A stretch of 64,000 bases of DNA from Vibrio sp. SNU_ST1 (GCF_030563405.1 NZ_CP130749.1:868001-932000), one strand, 5' to 3'; positions 44,205 to 54,094 are shown, counted from the first letter of the stretch. A program made the numbers and translations. The notes: generated from the sequence alone by a model not told the origin.

Positions 44205-44840
44205 TTAAATGAGATTAAATTGCTCGCTCACCTCATAGCCTGTCGCAACTTCTCTATGACTTTCTTTTATTATCCAATTAATTGGGTTTCGGACCCAAGG
44301 CTGAGGGTCTTGTGAAGGAAAACCGTCAGACACTTTCAGAGCAACGACCGTAAAGCCCAAAGATTCGCAAGTTTCAATACAGCGCTGTGCATGCCAAGAC
44401 TGTGCAACAACGGCGACTTTAACTTTCCCCAAATCCTCGCGTGCCTTTTTTGCCACATCCGCAGTCGTTTGATAAAGGTCATTCTTTATCGGTACATAAG
44501 GAGTTTGATGCAAATGCTTCGCTATCTCCTGTTGCACGTAACAAAAAGCCAAAGGATTCAAATGGTAAAATAGCGCCACATGGCTCGCTAACTGCTGATT
44601 AACACAATCACTATCACCAAACGAAAAAGCAATCACGGCTTGAGCGTCTCCGACATCACCGAAGTTTTGGCGCTTTAATACATTTGAAGTTAAGTAATGG
44701 AAAATGCGTTCTTTTGACGATTCTTCTATCTGATAATGCTCTTTAAGATAGCGATGCTGAATCAAACAAGAATTTTCAGGGGAAATATGCTCAGGAACCG
44801 GAAGGCCCATGTCGCGGATGAAATCATAAAATTTAAACAT
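44205..44840 (-). CDS. YdcF/DUF218-like protein (tentative)
   Basis: A 211-residue soluble protein without signal peptide or membrane helix. The central beta-strand and following motif VAVVAQSWHAQRCIETCESLGF and the end NWIIKESHREVATGYE resemble the YdcF/SanA (DUF218) pattern of a Rossmann-like fold with a conserved His and Arg. The match is weak, so a function is not assigned. It lies 170 bases upstream of the type I ATPase gene in the same orientation and could be either in that operon or separate. Confidence 0.55.
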   Translation of the reverse strand: MFKFYDFIRDMGLPVPEHISPENSCLIQHRYLKEHYQIEESSKERIFHYLTSNVLKRQNFGDVGDAQAVIAFSFGDSDCVNQQLASHVALFYHLNPLAFCYVQQEIAKHLHQTPYVPIKNDLYQTTADVAKKAREDLGKVKVAVVAQSWHAQRCIETCESLGFTVVALKVSDGFPSQDPQPWVRNPINWIIKESHREVATGYEVSEQFNLI

Positions 44841-45048
44841 AACAATCTTTTCCTAACTAAATCAAAATCCATCTAGCCAGTTCTGTCCGTTGTTATGCTT
44901 ACAGTTTAACAGCGTATTGTTAGATCAAACAAGTTAATTGTTTAAATTATCATCAATACCTATATTCACATTTTTCGTAATTCCTCTGATACGATGCAAT
45001 AAGTTGTATTATCATTAGCTTAACCACAACAATAAGCACGGAGTTGCA

Positions 45049-46476
45049 TTGAAGCTAATCACGAAAGGAAACGTCCGTTTTATTTGTCTATTGTTTGCGA
45101 CTTCAGTCTTCACTCAACAATGGGAAGTATTTGCGGACGAAGAGGTTAGCTTTTATGGGAAAAGAGGAGTTATCACCCCTGCCAGCACTCTAGGCATGGA
45201 TGAAGACAAAGAAATTGACGAACCTAAGTACTATCGTCGAGTTATCGCTCCGCCAATATCCGAAAATACAGTAGATGTTCAAGAGAACACTGACATCGAT
45301 GTTCATCCTGTTCCATTAATTGCTCAAGATGCGACAAGCACGCTATCGAAAAGCTCCTCCCCTATTCCATTAAGCCGAAATGAATTACTGCTAGCCAAAA
45401 AAGCTGAATATTACATTCAAAGGAACTTCAATAACAAAACCGGGCTTTGGAATTCAGTACAAGGCTATCCACACACAACAATGTGGGATGTTGCAAGTGG
45501 AATCGCGGCCACCTTAGCGCTAGAAGCTCTAGGTTTGAAAACAAGAACACAAGCTCACCACGAGTTGAATAAAACATTAACGACGCTGCATACCATTCCT
45601 TTGTATAAAGGTTTACTGCCTAACCGAGAATACAGCACCAAGTCAGCTAAGCCCTCGGGTCGGTTAAGCAATACGCGAAGTAACGGAAATGGGTGGTCTG
45701 CACTCGATATTGGACGGTTATTAGTTTGGCTCAAAATCTTGGAACAGCAACATCCCGAGCTCATCGCTGATATTCAAAAAATTGTGAGTCGCTGGAATCT
45801 CGATAAAGCCATCAACAACGGTACGCTTTATGGTACTAAGCTGTATAAAGGCAAAGAATATTACCGACAAGAAGGAAGAAACGGCTACCTGCAATACGCA
45901 GCTCAGGGCTTCAAAATGTTCAAGTTTGATGTACCACTTCCTGATTTGAAGACATATCTTAAAAGCGTTGAGATTGACGATATCACCATCGCTATCGACA
46001 GCCGAAACGTGCCCTTTCTCACCAGCGATCCCTATGTCCTGTCGACCATAGAGTACGGTGATAGTAAGTGGAGCCAATTGCTTCCCTTTTATGATCTCCA
46101 CAAACAGCGCTGGGAGAAACAAAATATCCTCTCGGCTTATGCTGAAGATGCGATGAATAAAAACCCTTGGTTCGCCTATAACAACGTGTATTACTACGGA
46201 AAATCTTGGACAAGTGTTAGTCCATCCGGCCAGCCTATCGAAAACCCACAAATACTCAGCAATAAAGTGGCATTTGGGTTCAGCGTTCTCTTTGAAGATG
46301 AATTTAGCGAGTTGCTTTATGAAGATGTGTTAGAAAGTAGCTTAAAATTTAGGGGGATTCCGACAGGAAAATATGCGAATGGTGGAATCAATTCATCAAT
46401 GAATATTAACACCAACTCTCTTGTTCTGGTTGCCTTATGGTACAAAACGAAAGGACGCTCACCAATCTTAGAATAA
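45049..46476 (+). CDS. DUF3131-type exported protein (fourth copy)
   Basis: A 475-residue protein with a hydrophobic N-terminal segment (about residues 9-24) and a ~90-residue linker before the DUF3131-type domain: TGLWNSVQGYPHTTMWDVASGI, then PNREYSTKS, GWSALDIGRLLVW, GRNGYLQYAAQG and NPWFAYNNVYYYG. It is the paralogue of the three operon copies, placed beyond the secretion genes and on the other strand. The start is a TTG with CGGAG at five-base spacing. The linker could tether the domain away from the membrane. Its isolation suggests separate expression within the same system. Confidence 0.78.
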   Translation: MKLITKGNVRFICLLFATSVFTQQWEVFADEEVSFYGKRGVITPASTLGMDEDKEIDEPKYYRRVIAPPISENTVDVQENTDIDVHPVPLIAQDATSTLSKSSSPIPLSRNELLLAKKAEYYIQRNFNNKTGLWNSVQGYPHTTMWDVASGIAATLALEALGLKTRTQAHHELNKTLTTLHTIPLYKGLLPNREYSTKSAKPSGRLSNTRSNGNGWSALDIGRLLVWLKILEQQHPELIADIQKIVSRWNLDKAINNGTLYGTKLYKGKEYYRQEGRNGYLQYAAQGFKMFKFDVPLPDLKTYLKSVEIDDITIAIDSRNVPFLTSDPYVLSTIEYGDSKWSQLLPFYDLHKQRWEKQNILSAYAEDAMNKNPWFAYNNVYYYGKSWTSVSPSGQPIENPQILSNKVAFGFSVLFEDEFSELLYEDVLESSLKFRGIPTGKYANGGINSSMNINTNSLVLVALWYKTKGRSPILE

Positions 46477-46597
46477 GCGTTGTAATCACAATAACTTATA
46501 CCTCTCCCACACTTCTACCAAATTTGTTGTTTCTGGGTTTCCATATCGCTAACTTTATTCTACGTTTATATGAAAACAGTTGGATGGATACTTTTAT

Positions 46598-49500
46598 ATG
46601 TCGACACGCATGGTCTGGAATAATCTTTCAGTAAAGCACAAACTTTTCGGATTAGTTCTTCTCCCTATCTCATTGCTGCTTTTCCTCGCAGGAAGACAAG
46701 CCTATTTTCTTACAACACAGTTAAGCGATTTTGAACGCACCAATCAGTTGTCTGTATATCTGCAAGATATTTCAGTCTTGTATCGAAGTTCTCTGGCCAC
46801 TAGCCCCGAAGAGTTTGAGAATCAAAGCAAGCAAGTAAAGGCAGAACTAAAACAGCTGTCACCCATCATTTTTTTAAACGTTTCGGATGATATGAATCAA
46901 CTGGTGGCGGACTTCAGTGAAGCGACCCTATCCACGATGGAAGCGACGGACACTTACGACAAGTTGGACGCTCTTGAATGGCAGAGTGATTTATACAAGC
47001 AGCTGTTGCTTGAGATAGAAAAAGTCCCATTCGAAAATACCAAGCAGGGAATTCAACAGCACCTATCCGCGCTTCAACAATTAGAGTGGTTGATGTTCTG
47101 GTCTAATGAGGAGTTTAAGCTCAGCGCTTCACTCTTCGATATTTACCAAGACCATCAAGAATATGATTCTGAACTTGCTGAGTTGGTTGAAAGCCTCAGT
47201 GCTAGGCAAGTTTTGTTCTTAGAAAGATTTGTATCCTTAAATGCCAATGCACATCAAGTTTCACTCATGATTGAAGTATTTAAAGATGAGGCTTTTATGA
47301 AAAGCCAAGAGATACGTCATGGGCTTCATAGCGCATCCACAATAGTCGCCCTTACCCCACAAGAGATCACTACTGGACTAAATGCGATGAGTGCTCGACT
47401 AAATCTATTGCAGAATTTAGGTGATGTCATCAAACAAGAATTCCAAACAGAAGTAGATCAAGCTATCTCCGATGCTCAGATGGAGCGAACACTATTTATT
47501 TCTATCGTCGCTTTACTCGCTACCATCGTGATGGGGTTGACCTTGAGCTTAGCGAGACAAGTCACTAACAACCTGAACTTAGTGTTAGATTTCTTGAAAA
47601 GCGAAAGTGATGAAACTCGCCCTTCTTTGGACAAACTGATTCAAGGTAAAGACGAACTCAGCCTATTTGCTCAGCAAGTAGAGCGACTCACCATCGAACG
47701 AGAGCTTGCAAAAGAGAAGCTGACGATAGCGAAAGAAGATGCAGAGCGAGCCAAAGAGGACGCCGAAAAAGCGAAAGACCATGCGATACAAGCTAGCAAA
47801 GCGAAAAGTAGCTTCTTGGCCAATATGTCTCATGAAATTCGAACCCCACTGAATGGCGTTATCGGTATTTCGGAGATCCTGTCAGACACACCACTTACAC
47901 CAACACAACGTGATTATGTCGATACTATCGAAACCTCTTCTCAGTTACTGCTGAGCTTAATCAATGACATCCTAGATTTCTCTAAAATAGAGTCCGGCAT
48001 GTTACTGATTAGCCCACATTCCGCTTCCATCCGTGAATCCATATACGATATTGCCTCTATCGTATCCCCTAAAGCGAAAGAACAGAACATCGGCGTAAAC
48101 GTCGAGATTAGCCCCAACACCCCATCACGGGTCATGATTGATGACCACCGATTAAGACAGGTGTTGATGAATTTCATGTCGAATGCTGTAAAGTTTACCG
48201 CTGAAGGGGGTGTAACCCTATCGATCACCACTCTCAACAAATCAGAGAGTGACGTAACTATTCGATTTTCCGTGCAAGACTCAGGGATCGGTATCGATAA
48301 AGAGCAACAAAAGCAGATATTCGAACCCTTCGCCCAAGAAGATGACTCAACCACTCGCCAATTTGGTGGTACAGGCCTTGGGTTAGCAATCAGTACCCAG
48401 CTTGTGGAACTGATGGGCGGGAAAATTCAGTTGGACTCAGTGAAAGGCGAAGGTAGCTGTTTCTACTTTGAACTTGAATTGCCAATCGACTTGGATACTC
48501 CAAAACCAAGCCCAGCTACCACCGATATTTATATACTCGGTAACGAAAAAGGAATATCAGAGCGTATTGAAAATGACCTTAACTTTTTCGGTCTAAAAGT
48601 GGCACAACGCTCAAACGAAGCTTCCTTAGTCACCTATCAGCTCATAGCAAACAAATACGACAAACCTGTCACTGTTATTTTTGCAGAAGACGATACATTC
48701 CAAGCGAGTGACTACTCGAATGACTTAGATACCTTGCACAAGAATGGCATCACCATTTGTCTAATTCGCTCATTCTTAAGCGATCCCGCAGATATTGGAC
48801 AATGTATTACCGCACAGGTCTCTCAGCCACTACTCGGCTTACGCTTAGTAAAAGCGATTGAACTTTGTGATTCGCAAGGTTTAGTCGGCTTGTGTGACGA
48901 AAAACAAGTATCTGAGGTTATTCATCACAAGATCCTTATCGTTGAAGATAATAAGATTAACCAGAAAATTGCCGGACTTCACGTAGGCAAAAGTGGCTTC
49001 GAATTTGAATTCGCAAACAATGGTCAAGAAGCCGTGGATATATTCAGTGCGAACCCACATTACGCTGCGATCTTGATGGACTGTATGATGCCAGTGATGG
49101 ATGGTTTTGAAGCCACGGCGAATATTCGCCGTATAGAAAAAGAAACCAAAGCATCACGACGCATCCCTATCATTGCGTTAACAGCCAGTGTAATTGATGA
49201 CGATATCCAAAAATGCTTTGACGTGGGTATGGACGACTACGTTCCGAAACCATTCAAGTTTGAGATGCTAAAAGAAAAGATCTTAACCGCTGTTGAAGAG
49301 GTGCCTCTGCCACCTTCATCTCTTACCGCCTCTACACAGTCATCAGACAAGCAAGCTATCTCAGCCCACTCCACAGCGACACCTATTCATGCAGCGAAGC
49401 AGAGCCTTACGTTACCAGAAACATCTGAGGAAGATGCAGTACCAAGTAAATCAGAAAGAATACTATTGGTCGAAGACAACCGCGTTAACCAAAAGGTTGC

Positions 49501-49825
49501 CTCAGTGATGCTCAAAAAGGCTGGCTATGCTTTTGAAATCGCGGATAACGGTCAAATTGCTGTCGACATGTACCAAAAAGATCACAGCTTCGACGTTATT
49601 TTAATGGATTGTATGATGCCAGTGAAAGATGGTTTTACCGCAACCAAGGAGATTCGTGCACACGAAAAAAACTTAGGCTTAAGCAAAACTCCTATCATCG
49701 CGCTTACCGCGAGTGTTATCGATGATGACATACAAAGATGCTTTGATTCAGGTATGGATGGATATGTACCAAAGCCTGTCAGGAAAGAAAAGCTATTCCA
49801 TCAAATTGAAAGTGCGACCTGTTAG
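46598..49825 (+). CDS. Hybrid sensor histidine kinase with two receiver domains
   Basis: A 1,075-residue inner-membrane kinase. TM1 is at about residues 14-35 and TM2 near 300-322, enclosing a helical periplasmic sensor of ~260 residues. A short coiled segment rich in Ala, Glu and Lys precedes the HisKA domain with His412 (NMSHEIRTPLNG), and a HATPase with the FGGTGLGLAIS motif. Next is a degenerate receiver-like region (about 645-760), then two true receivers with Asp828 and Asp1004, both in LMDCMMPV. No Hpt domain is present, so a separate Hpt is needed. It forms an operon with a binding-protein-like gene and a beta-barrel gene. Confidence 0.92.
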   Translation: MSTRMVWNNLSVKHKLFGLVLLPISLLLFLAGRQAYFLTTQLSDFERTNQLSVYLQDISVLYRSSLATSPEEFENQSKQVKAELKQLSPIIFLNVSDDMNQLVADFSEATLSTMEATDTYDKLDALEWQSDLYKQLLLEIEKVPFENTKQGIQQHLSALQQLEWLMFWSNEEFKLSASLFDIYQDHQEYDSELAELVESLSARQVLFLERFVSLNANAHQVSLMIEVFKDEAFMKSQEIRHGLHSASTIVALTPQEITTGLNAMSARLNLLQNLGDVIKQEFQTEVDQAISDAQMERTLFISIVALLATIVMGLTLSLARQVTNNLNLVLDFLKSESDETRPSLDKLIQGKDELSLFAQQVERLTIERELAKEKLTIAKEDAERAKEDAEKAKDHAIQASKAKSSFLANMSHEIRTPLNGVIGISEILSDTPLTPTQRDYVDTIETSSQLLLSLINDILDFSKIESGMLLISPHSASIRESIYDIASIVSPKAKEQNIGVNVEISPNTPSRVMIDDHRLRQVLMNFMSNAVKFTAEGGVTLSITTLNKSESDVTIRFSVQDSGIGIDKEQQKQIFEPFAQEDDSTTRQFGGTGLGLAISTQLVELMGGKIQLDSVKGEGSCFYFELELPIDLDTPKPSPATTDIYILGNEKGISERIENDLNFFGLKVAQRSNEASLVTYQLIANKYDKPVTVIFAEDDTFQASDYSNDLDTLHKNGITICLIRSFLSDPADIGQCITAQVSQPLLGLRLVKAIELCDSQGLVGLCDEKQVSEVIHHKILIVEDNKINQKIAGLHVGKSGFEFEFANNGQEAVDIFSANPHYAAILMDCMMPVMDGFEATANIRRIEKETKASRRIPIIALTASVIDDDIQKCFDVGMDDYVPKPFKFEMLKEKILTAVEEVPLPPSSLTASTQSSDKQAISAHSTATPIHAAKQSLTLPETSEEDAVPSKSERILLVEDNRVNQKVASVMLKKAGYAFEIADNGQIAVDMYQKDHSFDVILMDCMMPVKDGFTATKEIRAHEKNLGLSKTPIIALTASVIDDDIQRCFDSGMDGYVPKPVRKEKLFHQIESATC

Positions 49826-49834
49826 GAGAAACCA

Positions 49835-50311
49835 ATGGATTGGATTAATACAATAAAAATCATCCAACGAACGACTGTTACATCAGCGATATTAGGTCTC
49901 TTAGGTAGCCTATTGTTGCTAAATCCGGCTTATGCGGCAGAAGAGTATGCAATATTCTCGTTAGATACCGATTTCAGTGAAATCTCTATAAACAAAGCGA
50001 GAAAATTGTATCGGGGAAAAACTAAACGCCTTGACGGCAAACGCGTTGAGCTTTCAGACTGGCCAGAAAACAGTGACGAAAGAGACCGTTTCTATCGATT
50101 GTTACTAGGTAAAAACGCCGCTCAAATGAACGCGCACTGGGCCGGCCTATCCTTTTCCGGTAAAGCGCGTTACCCGAGAGAAATTAAGTCAGCCTCTACC
50201 GATAGCTTAGTTGACTGGCTTAATGATAAACCTAATCGTATCGGTTACTCCCCCCTCTCTTCAGTTCCTGAAAATGCCAACGTTCTCTACGTTGTAAGAT
50301 CGGAGAAATAA
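49835..50311 (+). CDS. Small periplasmic binding-protein-like protein (PstS-like)
   Basis: A 158-residue exported protein with a signal peptide (ending about residue 34, NPAYAA). The mature part resembles one lobe of phosphate-binding proteins: ISINKARKLYRGKTKRLDGK, then NAHWAGLSFSGKARYP and a late NRIGYSPLSSVP strand. It is shorter than full PstS. In similar Vibrio and Shewanella loci such proteins lie with a sensor kinase and porin, so it may act as a ligand sensor for the kinase (inference). AGGAG precedes the start, nine bases after the kinase stop. Confidence 0.75.
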   Translation: MDWINTIKIIQRTTVTSAILGLLGSLLLLNPAYAAEEYAIFSLDTDFSEISINKARKLYRGKTKRLDGKRVELSDWPENSDERDRFYRLLLGKNAAQMNAHWAGLSFSGKARYPREIKSASTDSLVDWLNDKPNRIGYSPLSSVPENANVLYVVRSEK

Positions 50312-50312
50312 C

Positions 50313-51365
50313 ATGAAAAAGATAATTACATCAGTGCTATGTGCTTCACTTACTTCTCCCGCATTCGCGATTATAGAGATAACCGACAACCTTTCGTTAA
50401 GCGGATTTGGCTCAACATCTTGGGCTAAATCAGATAACAAAAATCCATTAGTAATTAATCGTGGCTTTACTGATGAAAACTGTTACGACTGTGACACCAC
50501 GTTTGGTGTTCAGCTCGATTATTTCTACAACTCATTTAAAGCGTCGGTACAAGTTGTGAAAGCACCACAATTTGAGTGGAGTGACCCGCAACTAGAATGG
50601 GCTTATCTCGGCTATGAATTTGGTGATTTTGATGCCAGCATCGGACGCTTAAGGATCCCTCTGTTTCTTGCCTCTGAATACTATTACGTTGGTCAAGCTT
50701 ACATGACAGCTAGGCCTCCAACAGAGGTTTATAATGCCGTGCTAGGTATCACCGCGTTCAATGGTATCAAGGTCAGTTGGACTCATGATGTAAGCGACGA
50801 AGCGACATTATTACTATCACCGTTTTTCGGTATCAAAGATAAGAATGAAGTCGACTTCAATTCGACAACCGAGCTGGAATTCGAAACGAATCGAATGTTT
50901 GGCGCAAACCTCCAATTAAGCGGTGACGATTATCGCTGGAACCTATCTTTCCTTGATTCAAATTTCGATCAAACGACAAAAATTAAAAACGTTGGCGCCC
51001 TTCCTACAGCAGACAATCAACATATCCAACTTTGGTCGCTAGGCGCTGAATATGAATTTGGCCAAACCGTATTTGCGAGCGAAGGTCAAATTAGCGACTT
51101 CTCTTCATCATTATACGTAAGCCTTGGTTACCACTTGAATGCATTCACACCTTATGTCGTATACGGCGCACAATTTAACGGCAATGAACACTTAGAAGGG
51201 AATAGCTACTTAATTGGTGTAGATTACGACTTACTGTCAAATGTATCTATCAATGGTGAAGTTCAATTCTTTGAAACTCGCAAGTCAAACGGTGCCTTTA
51301 TAAACACTCCTACAGGTGATACAGATGCGTTGCTCTACACCATTATGTTGAGTTTTGTTTTCTAA
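50313..51365 (+). CDS. Outer-membrane beta-barrel (porin-like) protein
   Basis: A 350-residue protein with a signal peptide (residues 1-19, ending PAFA) and porin-like beta strands throughout, ending in Phe (MLSFVF). One CYDC pair lies in the first loop. It starts two bases after the preceding gene with CGGAG before it, so it is the third gene of the kinase operon. The role may be solute uptake linked to the kinase signal. It shares no clear sequence with the duplicated barrel at 33.7 kb. Confidence 0.82.
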   Translation: MKKIITSVLCASLTSPAFAIIEITDNLSLSGFGSTSWAKSDNKNPLVINRGFTDENCYDCDTTFGVQLDYFYNSFKASVQVVKAPQFEWSDPQLEWAYLGYEFGDFDASIGRLRIPLFLASEYYYVGQAYMTARPPTEVYNAVLGITAFNGIKVSWTHDVSDEATLLLSPFFGIKDKNEVDFNSTTELEFETNRMFGANLQLSGDDYRWNLSFLDSNFDQTTKIKNVGALPTADNQHIQLWSLGAEYEFGQTVFASEGQISDFSSSLYVSLGYHLNAFTPYVVYGAQFNGNEHLEGNSYLIGVDYDLLSNVSINGEVQFFETRKSNGAFINTPTGDTDALLYTIMLSFVF

Positions 51366-51406
51366 CTCGAATTCAAATCGATAATCACTCGCAGCAATTA
51401 ATATCC

Positions 51407-51437
51407 AAAAAAGCCAGTCGAATGTTCGACTGGCTTT
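51407..51437. terminator. Bidirectional rho-independent terminator
   Basis: A stem AAAGCCAGTCGAA / TTCGACTGGCTTT with a two-base loop, preceded by an A-run. It lies between the plus-strand porin-like gene and the minus-strand HEAT/TPR gene. Confidence 0.85.
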
Positions 51438-51479
51438 CTCAATAACGGTTTATGAGCTTACGTTCAACTTATCTAGACA

Positions 51480-52538
51480 TTATGAGCTTGGCGCTACTCG
51501 CTTCTCTTTCAACTGCTCAATAACATAATCAGGAGCCACTTTACCTAGCTCACCCAAGCAATCATCGGTCTTTTCATTGCCATAGCGTACATAAATATCG
51601 CATACCGCGTATAACTGTTCTGGAGAACCAGAGATCAAATACGCCTTCTCGAACGATTTTGTCGATTTGTCGATATCCAACTCTTCTTGTAATACCCCAT
51701 TTAGATACCAATAGTAGCTGTTATCTTTTGCTAGCTTGGCTGCCACTTCGATCTCATTGGCAGCAGCGCCCTTGTCTTCAAGGCGAACCAGAGTCAAAGA
51801 TTTTGAGTAATGCAGCGCTGCATTGTTTGGCACATTTCCCAAACCACGATCAAGCACTTCTACTGCTTGCAGGTCTTTTTTCTGAGCTCGAAAATTATCA
51901 GCGTAGCTCAACCAAACTTGGGGATCTTTTTGATGAGTTTTTATCAGCTCTAGATAAACCGTTTCTGCTTTATCCCATTCGTTGTGCCAGCGAAGTACAT
52001 CAGCAAACAACAACTGAAATTTCTCAGACTCCTGAGTCTCCAAGAAACCAATCAGTTCTTTTACTGGAGACTCAATCTGTGATTTTTTCTGTTCATTTAA
52101 CGCATTAAAGTCACGAACTAGGTTTGATGTTGCCGTATGGCGAACCATAGTATCGTTATCTTTTAGTAACGGAGAAACCAAGGTCCAGCGATGTTCTAAC
52201 TGATATGGTGCAGAGCCGATGACCGCGGCTTCTCTTACTTCTGGATTTGGGTCTTTAAGCCCTCTTGCCACGGCAACCAATGCGTTTTGGCTTGGGTAAT
52301 TGGTCAGCGCTTGCAACGCACCAGTACGGTTCTCTATGGATTGGTTTTGATCTTGCGCCATGTAAGACAACTGTTGGATACGGGTTTGAGTATCCGTCAT
52401 TTCAAGCACTTGATTGATATTTTGTGCCGGTGCGTCAACCGTCTGTTGAACGCTATTGGCTGCCATAGCAGACGTTGAAATCAATGCGGACGTTGAAACC
52501 AATAAAGCAACAGCCGTCGCTAAACTCTTCTTCATCAT
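51480..52538 (-). CDS. Periplasmic HEAT-repeat/TPR protein
   Basis: A 352-residue exported protein with a signal peptide (residues 1-27, ending SAMAA). Residues about 70-165 look like HEAT-type repeats (LVAVARGLKDPNPEVREAAVIG and the next LVSPLLKDNDTMVRHTATSN), and about 190-330 like TPRs. It has no enzyme motif and is probably a scaffold. It lies downstream of the radical SAM gene on the same strand, and may assist the phosphatase or maturase products in the periplasm. The start, with AAGG seven bases before, is the first of two tandem Met codons. Confidence 0.82.
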   Translation of the reverse strand: MMKKSLATAVALLVSTSALISTSAMAANSVQQTVDAPAQNINQVLEMTDTQTRIQQLSYMAQDQNQSIENRTGALQALTNYPSQNALVAVARGLKDPNPEVREAAVIGSAPYQLEHRWTLVSPLLKDNDTMVRHTATSNLVRDFNALNEQKKSQIESPVKELIGFLETQESEKFQLLFADVLRWHNEWDKAETVYLELIKTHQKDPQVWLSYADNFRAQKKDLQAVEVLDRGLGNVPNNAALHYSKSLTLVRLEDKGAAANEIEVAAKLAKDNSYYWYLNGVLQEELDIDKSTKSFEKAYLISGSPEQLYAVCDIYVRYGNEKTDDCLGELGKVAPDYVIEQLKEKRVAPSS

Positions 52539-52625
52539 AGTATTACCTTAAACTGGGGAACTTAGCCTTTACTTAGACTCGTATCTAATTAAATTTCGTT
52601 AGGATCTGTAGACCGAAAGGCCGAG

Positions 52626-53957
52626 TTAAAACTTGGTCTCGAACGTGGCTTGTTGCGCCTGTTTTGCTCGATGCGCCATCAATACCGAGTCGCTGAATTT
52701 GCCATGAGCCACTGGGTGCCCCATTGCACGAGCGATATAGGCCATCGACTTATCTATATGAGAAAAGAACTTGTGCCAACCTGCACATAGGTAGTTCAAA
52801 CCCGGCTCACCAGCACGAGTTTTGATAAAGCGGTTTTTAGGACACTCTCCATGACAAGCAAACTTGTAGTCACACTGCTGACATTGGCTCGTCAATGTGC
52901 GTGATTTCGCGAAACCAAATTTCTGTTGTGGTGCGCTGTACGCGAGATCATCAAGCTTCTCGTGGTGGATATTTCCGATTCTATATTCTGGGTAGACATA
53001 GTGGTCACACGAGAACACGTCGCCGTTTGGCTCCATCGCAAGGCCTTTGCCACACATCTCGTTCAAAGTGCAAAGCGGGTTTGGGCGACCAATCCACGTT
53101 TCTAAGCTCGCTTCAAAATACTGAACAAACACTTTACCGATGTCGTGCTTCGCCCACTCATCAAACACAGTAATCAGAAAATTACCCCAAGCCAAATCTG
53201 ACACGCACCATGATTCCATGATCGAATCTTTGTGGCCTGGGATAAGACGTTTGTCACCTTGCTTAAGTTGCTCACTCACTTGAGAAGTTTGCGGTGCAAC
53301 GGTTCTAAAGGTTTTTTGTTCAACGATAGGAATAAACTGCATCTGTGGAGACTTCACCACATCACGCAGGAAGCGATACACTTCTAGTGCATTTTGACTG
53401 GTAAGGTTATTCACACAAGTGAGCGTTGCGAATTTAACTTGGTGTTTGTGTAGCAGTTCAACCGCAGCCATCACTTGTTTGAATGTGCCACGACCGGCTC
53501 GATTTGTACGGTAAGCGTTGTGCAGCATTTCAGGGCCATCAATACTTAAACCGATCAGGAAGTTGTTCTTTGCTAAGAATCGACCCCAATCGTCATTCAA
53601 TAATGTGCCATTAGTCTGAAGGTCATTTGAAATCAACACACCTTCAGGTTGGTATTTTTTCTGCAGCTCAACCACTCTTTCGAAATAAGCCAAACCTAGC
53701 ATGGTAGGTTCACCGCCCTGCCACGAGAAGATGATTTCAGGGGTATTTTGACCTTCGATATATTGTCGGATGTAAGTCTCTAACGTCTCGTCATCCATTC
53801 TTGGAGAACTGCCTTTCTTGTACTCCAACAAATCTTGCTTACTTAGGTAATAACAATATTTACAGTCGATATTACACGCTGCGCCAATCGGCTTCGCCAT
53901 AACATGCAAGCGTTTAGACGCTTTACCATTATATTGCGGACCTTGAGTAATATGCAT
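52626..53957 (-). CDS. Anaerobic sulfatase-maturating-enzyme-type radical SAM protein
   Basis: A 443-residue radical SAM enzyme with the CxxxCxxC cluster motif at Cys28, Cys32 and Cys35 (CNIDCKYCYY). The C-terminal half has a SPASM domain with many cysteines (MCGKGL, FSCDHY, CQQCDYKFACHGECPKNR) that bind two auxiliary clusters, exactly as in anSME. Such enzymes oxidise a Cys or Ser of a sulfatase to formylglycine in the cytoplasm. No sulfatase with a C/S-x-P-x-R motif is encoded in the window. It is divergent from an FGE-fold lipoprotein gene. AGGTAGG precedes the start. Confidence 0.9.
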   Translation of the reverse strand: MHITQGPQYNGKASKRLHVMAKPIGAACNIDCKYCYYLSKQDLLEYKKGSSPRMDDETLETYIRQYIEGQNTPEIIFSWQGGEPTMLGLAYFERVVELQKKYQPEGVLISNDLQTNGTLLNDDWGRFLAKNNFLIGLSIDGPEMLHNAYRTNRAGRGTFKQVMAAVELLHKHQVKFATLTCVNNLTSQNALEVYRFLRDVVKSPQMQFIPIVEQKTFRTVAPQTSQVSEQLKQGDKRLIPGHKDSIMESWCVSDLAWGNFLITVFDEWAKHDIGKVFVQYFEASLETWIGRPNPLCTLNEMCGKGLAMEPNGDVFSCDHYVYPEYRIGNIHHEKLDDLAYSAPQQKFGFAKSRTLTSQCQQCDYKFACHGECPKNRFIKTRAGEPGLNYLCAGWHKFFSHIDKSMAYIARAMGHPVAHGKFSDSVLMAHRAKQAQQATFETKF

Positions 53958-54094
53958 GATTTACCTACCTATCTTAGTGTCTGGCTCCCATCATAATTCC
54001 GATTTAAGTCAGTGGCATGTTATACCCTTTATAACCAATAGGAATGACCTTAAACGTTAGAATTGCACCCTATTTCGAACATTTGAGGAACGTG

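Noticed and set aside
20918..44840. Whether the locus is a vps, syp or bcs cluster
   Set aside because: No Wza/Wzc/Wzx-type export genes, no BcsB/BcsC homologue and no PilZ domain were found, so none of these assignments fits.
45721..46251. 176-codon minus-strand open frame opposite the fourth DUF3131 gene
   Set aside because: It is antisense to a conserved domain and its product has no coherent fold pattern.
47941..48354. 137-codon minus-strand open frame opposite the hybrid kinase
   Set aside because: It is antisense to the HATPase domain and is a shadow of it.
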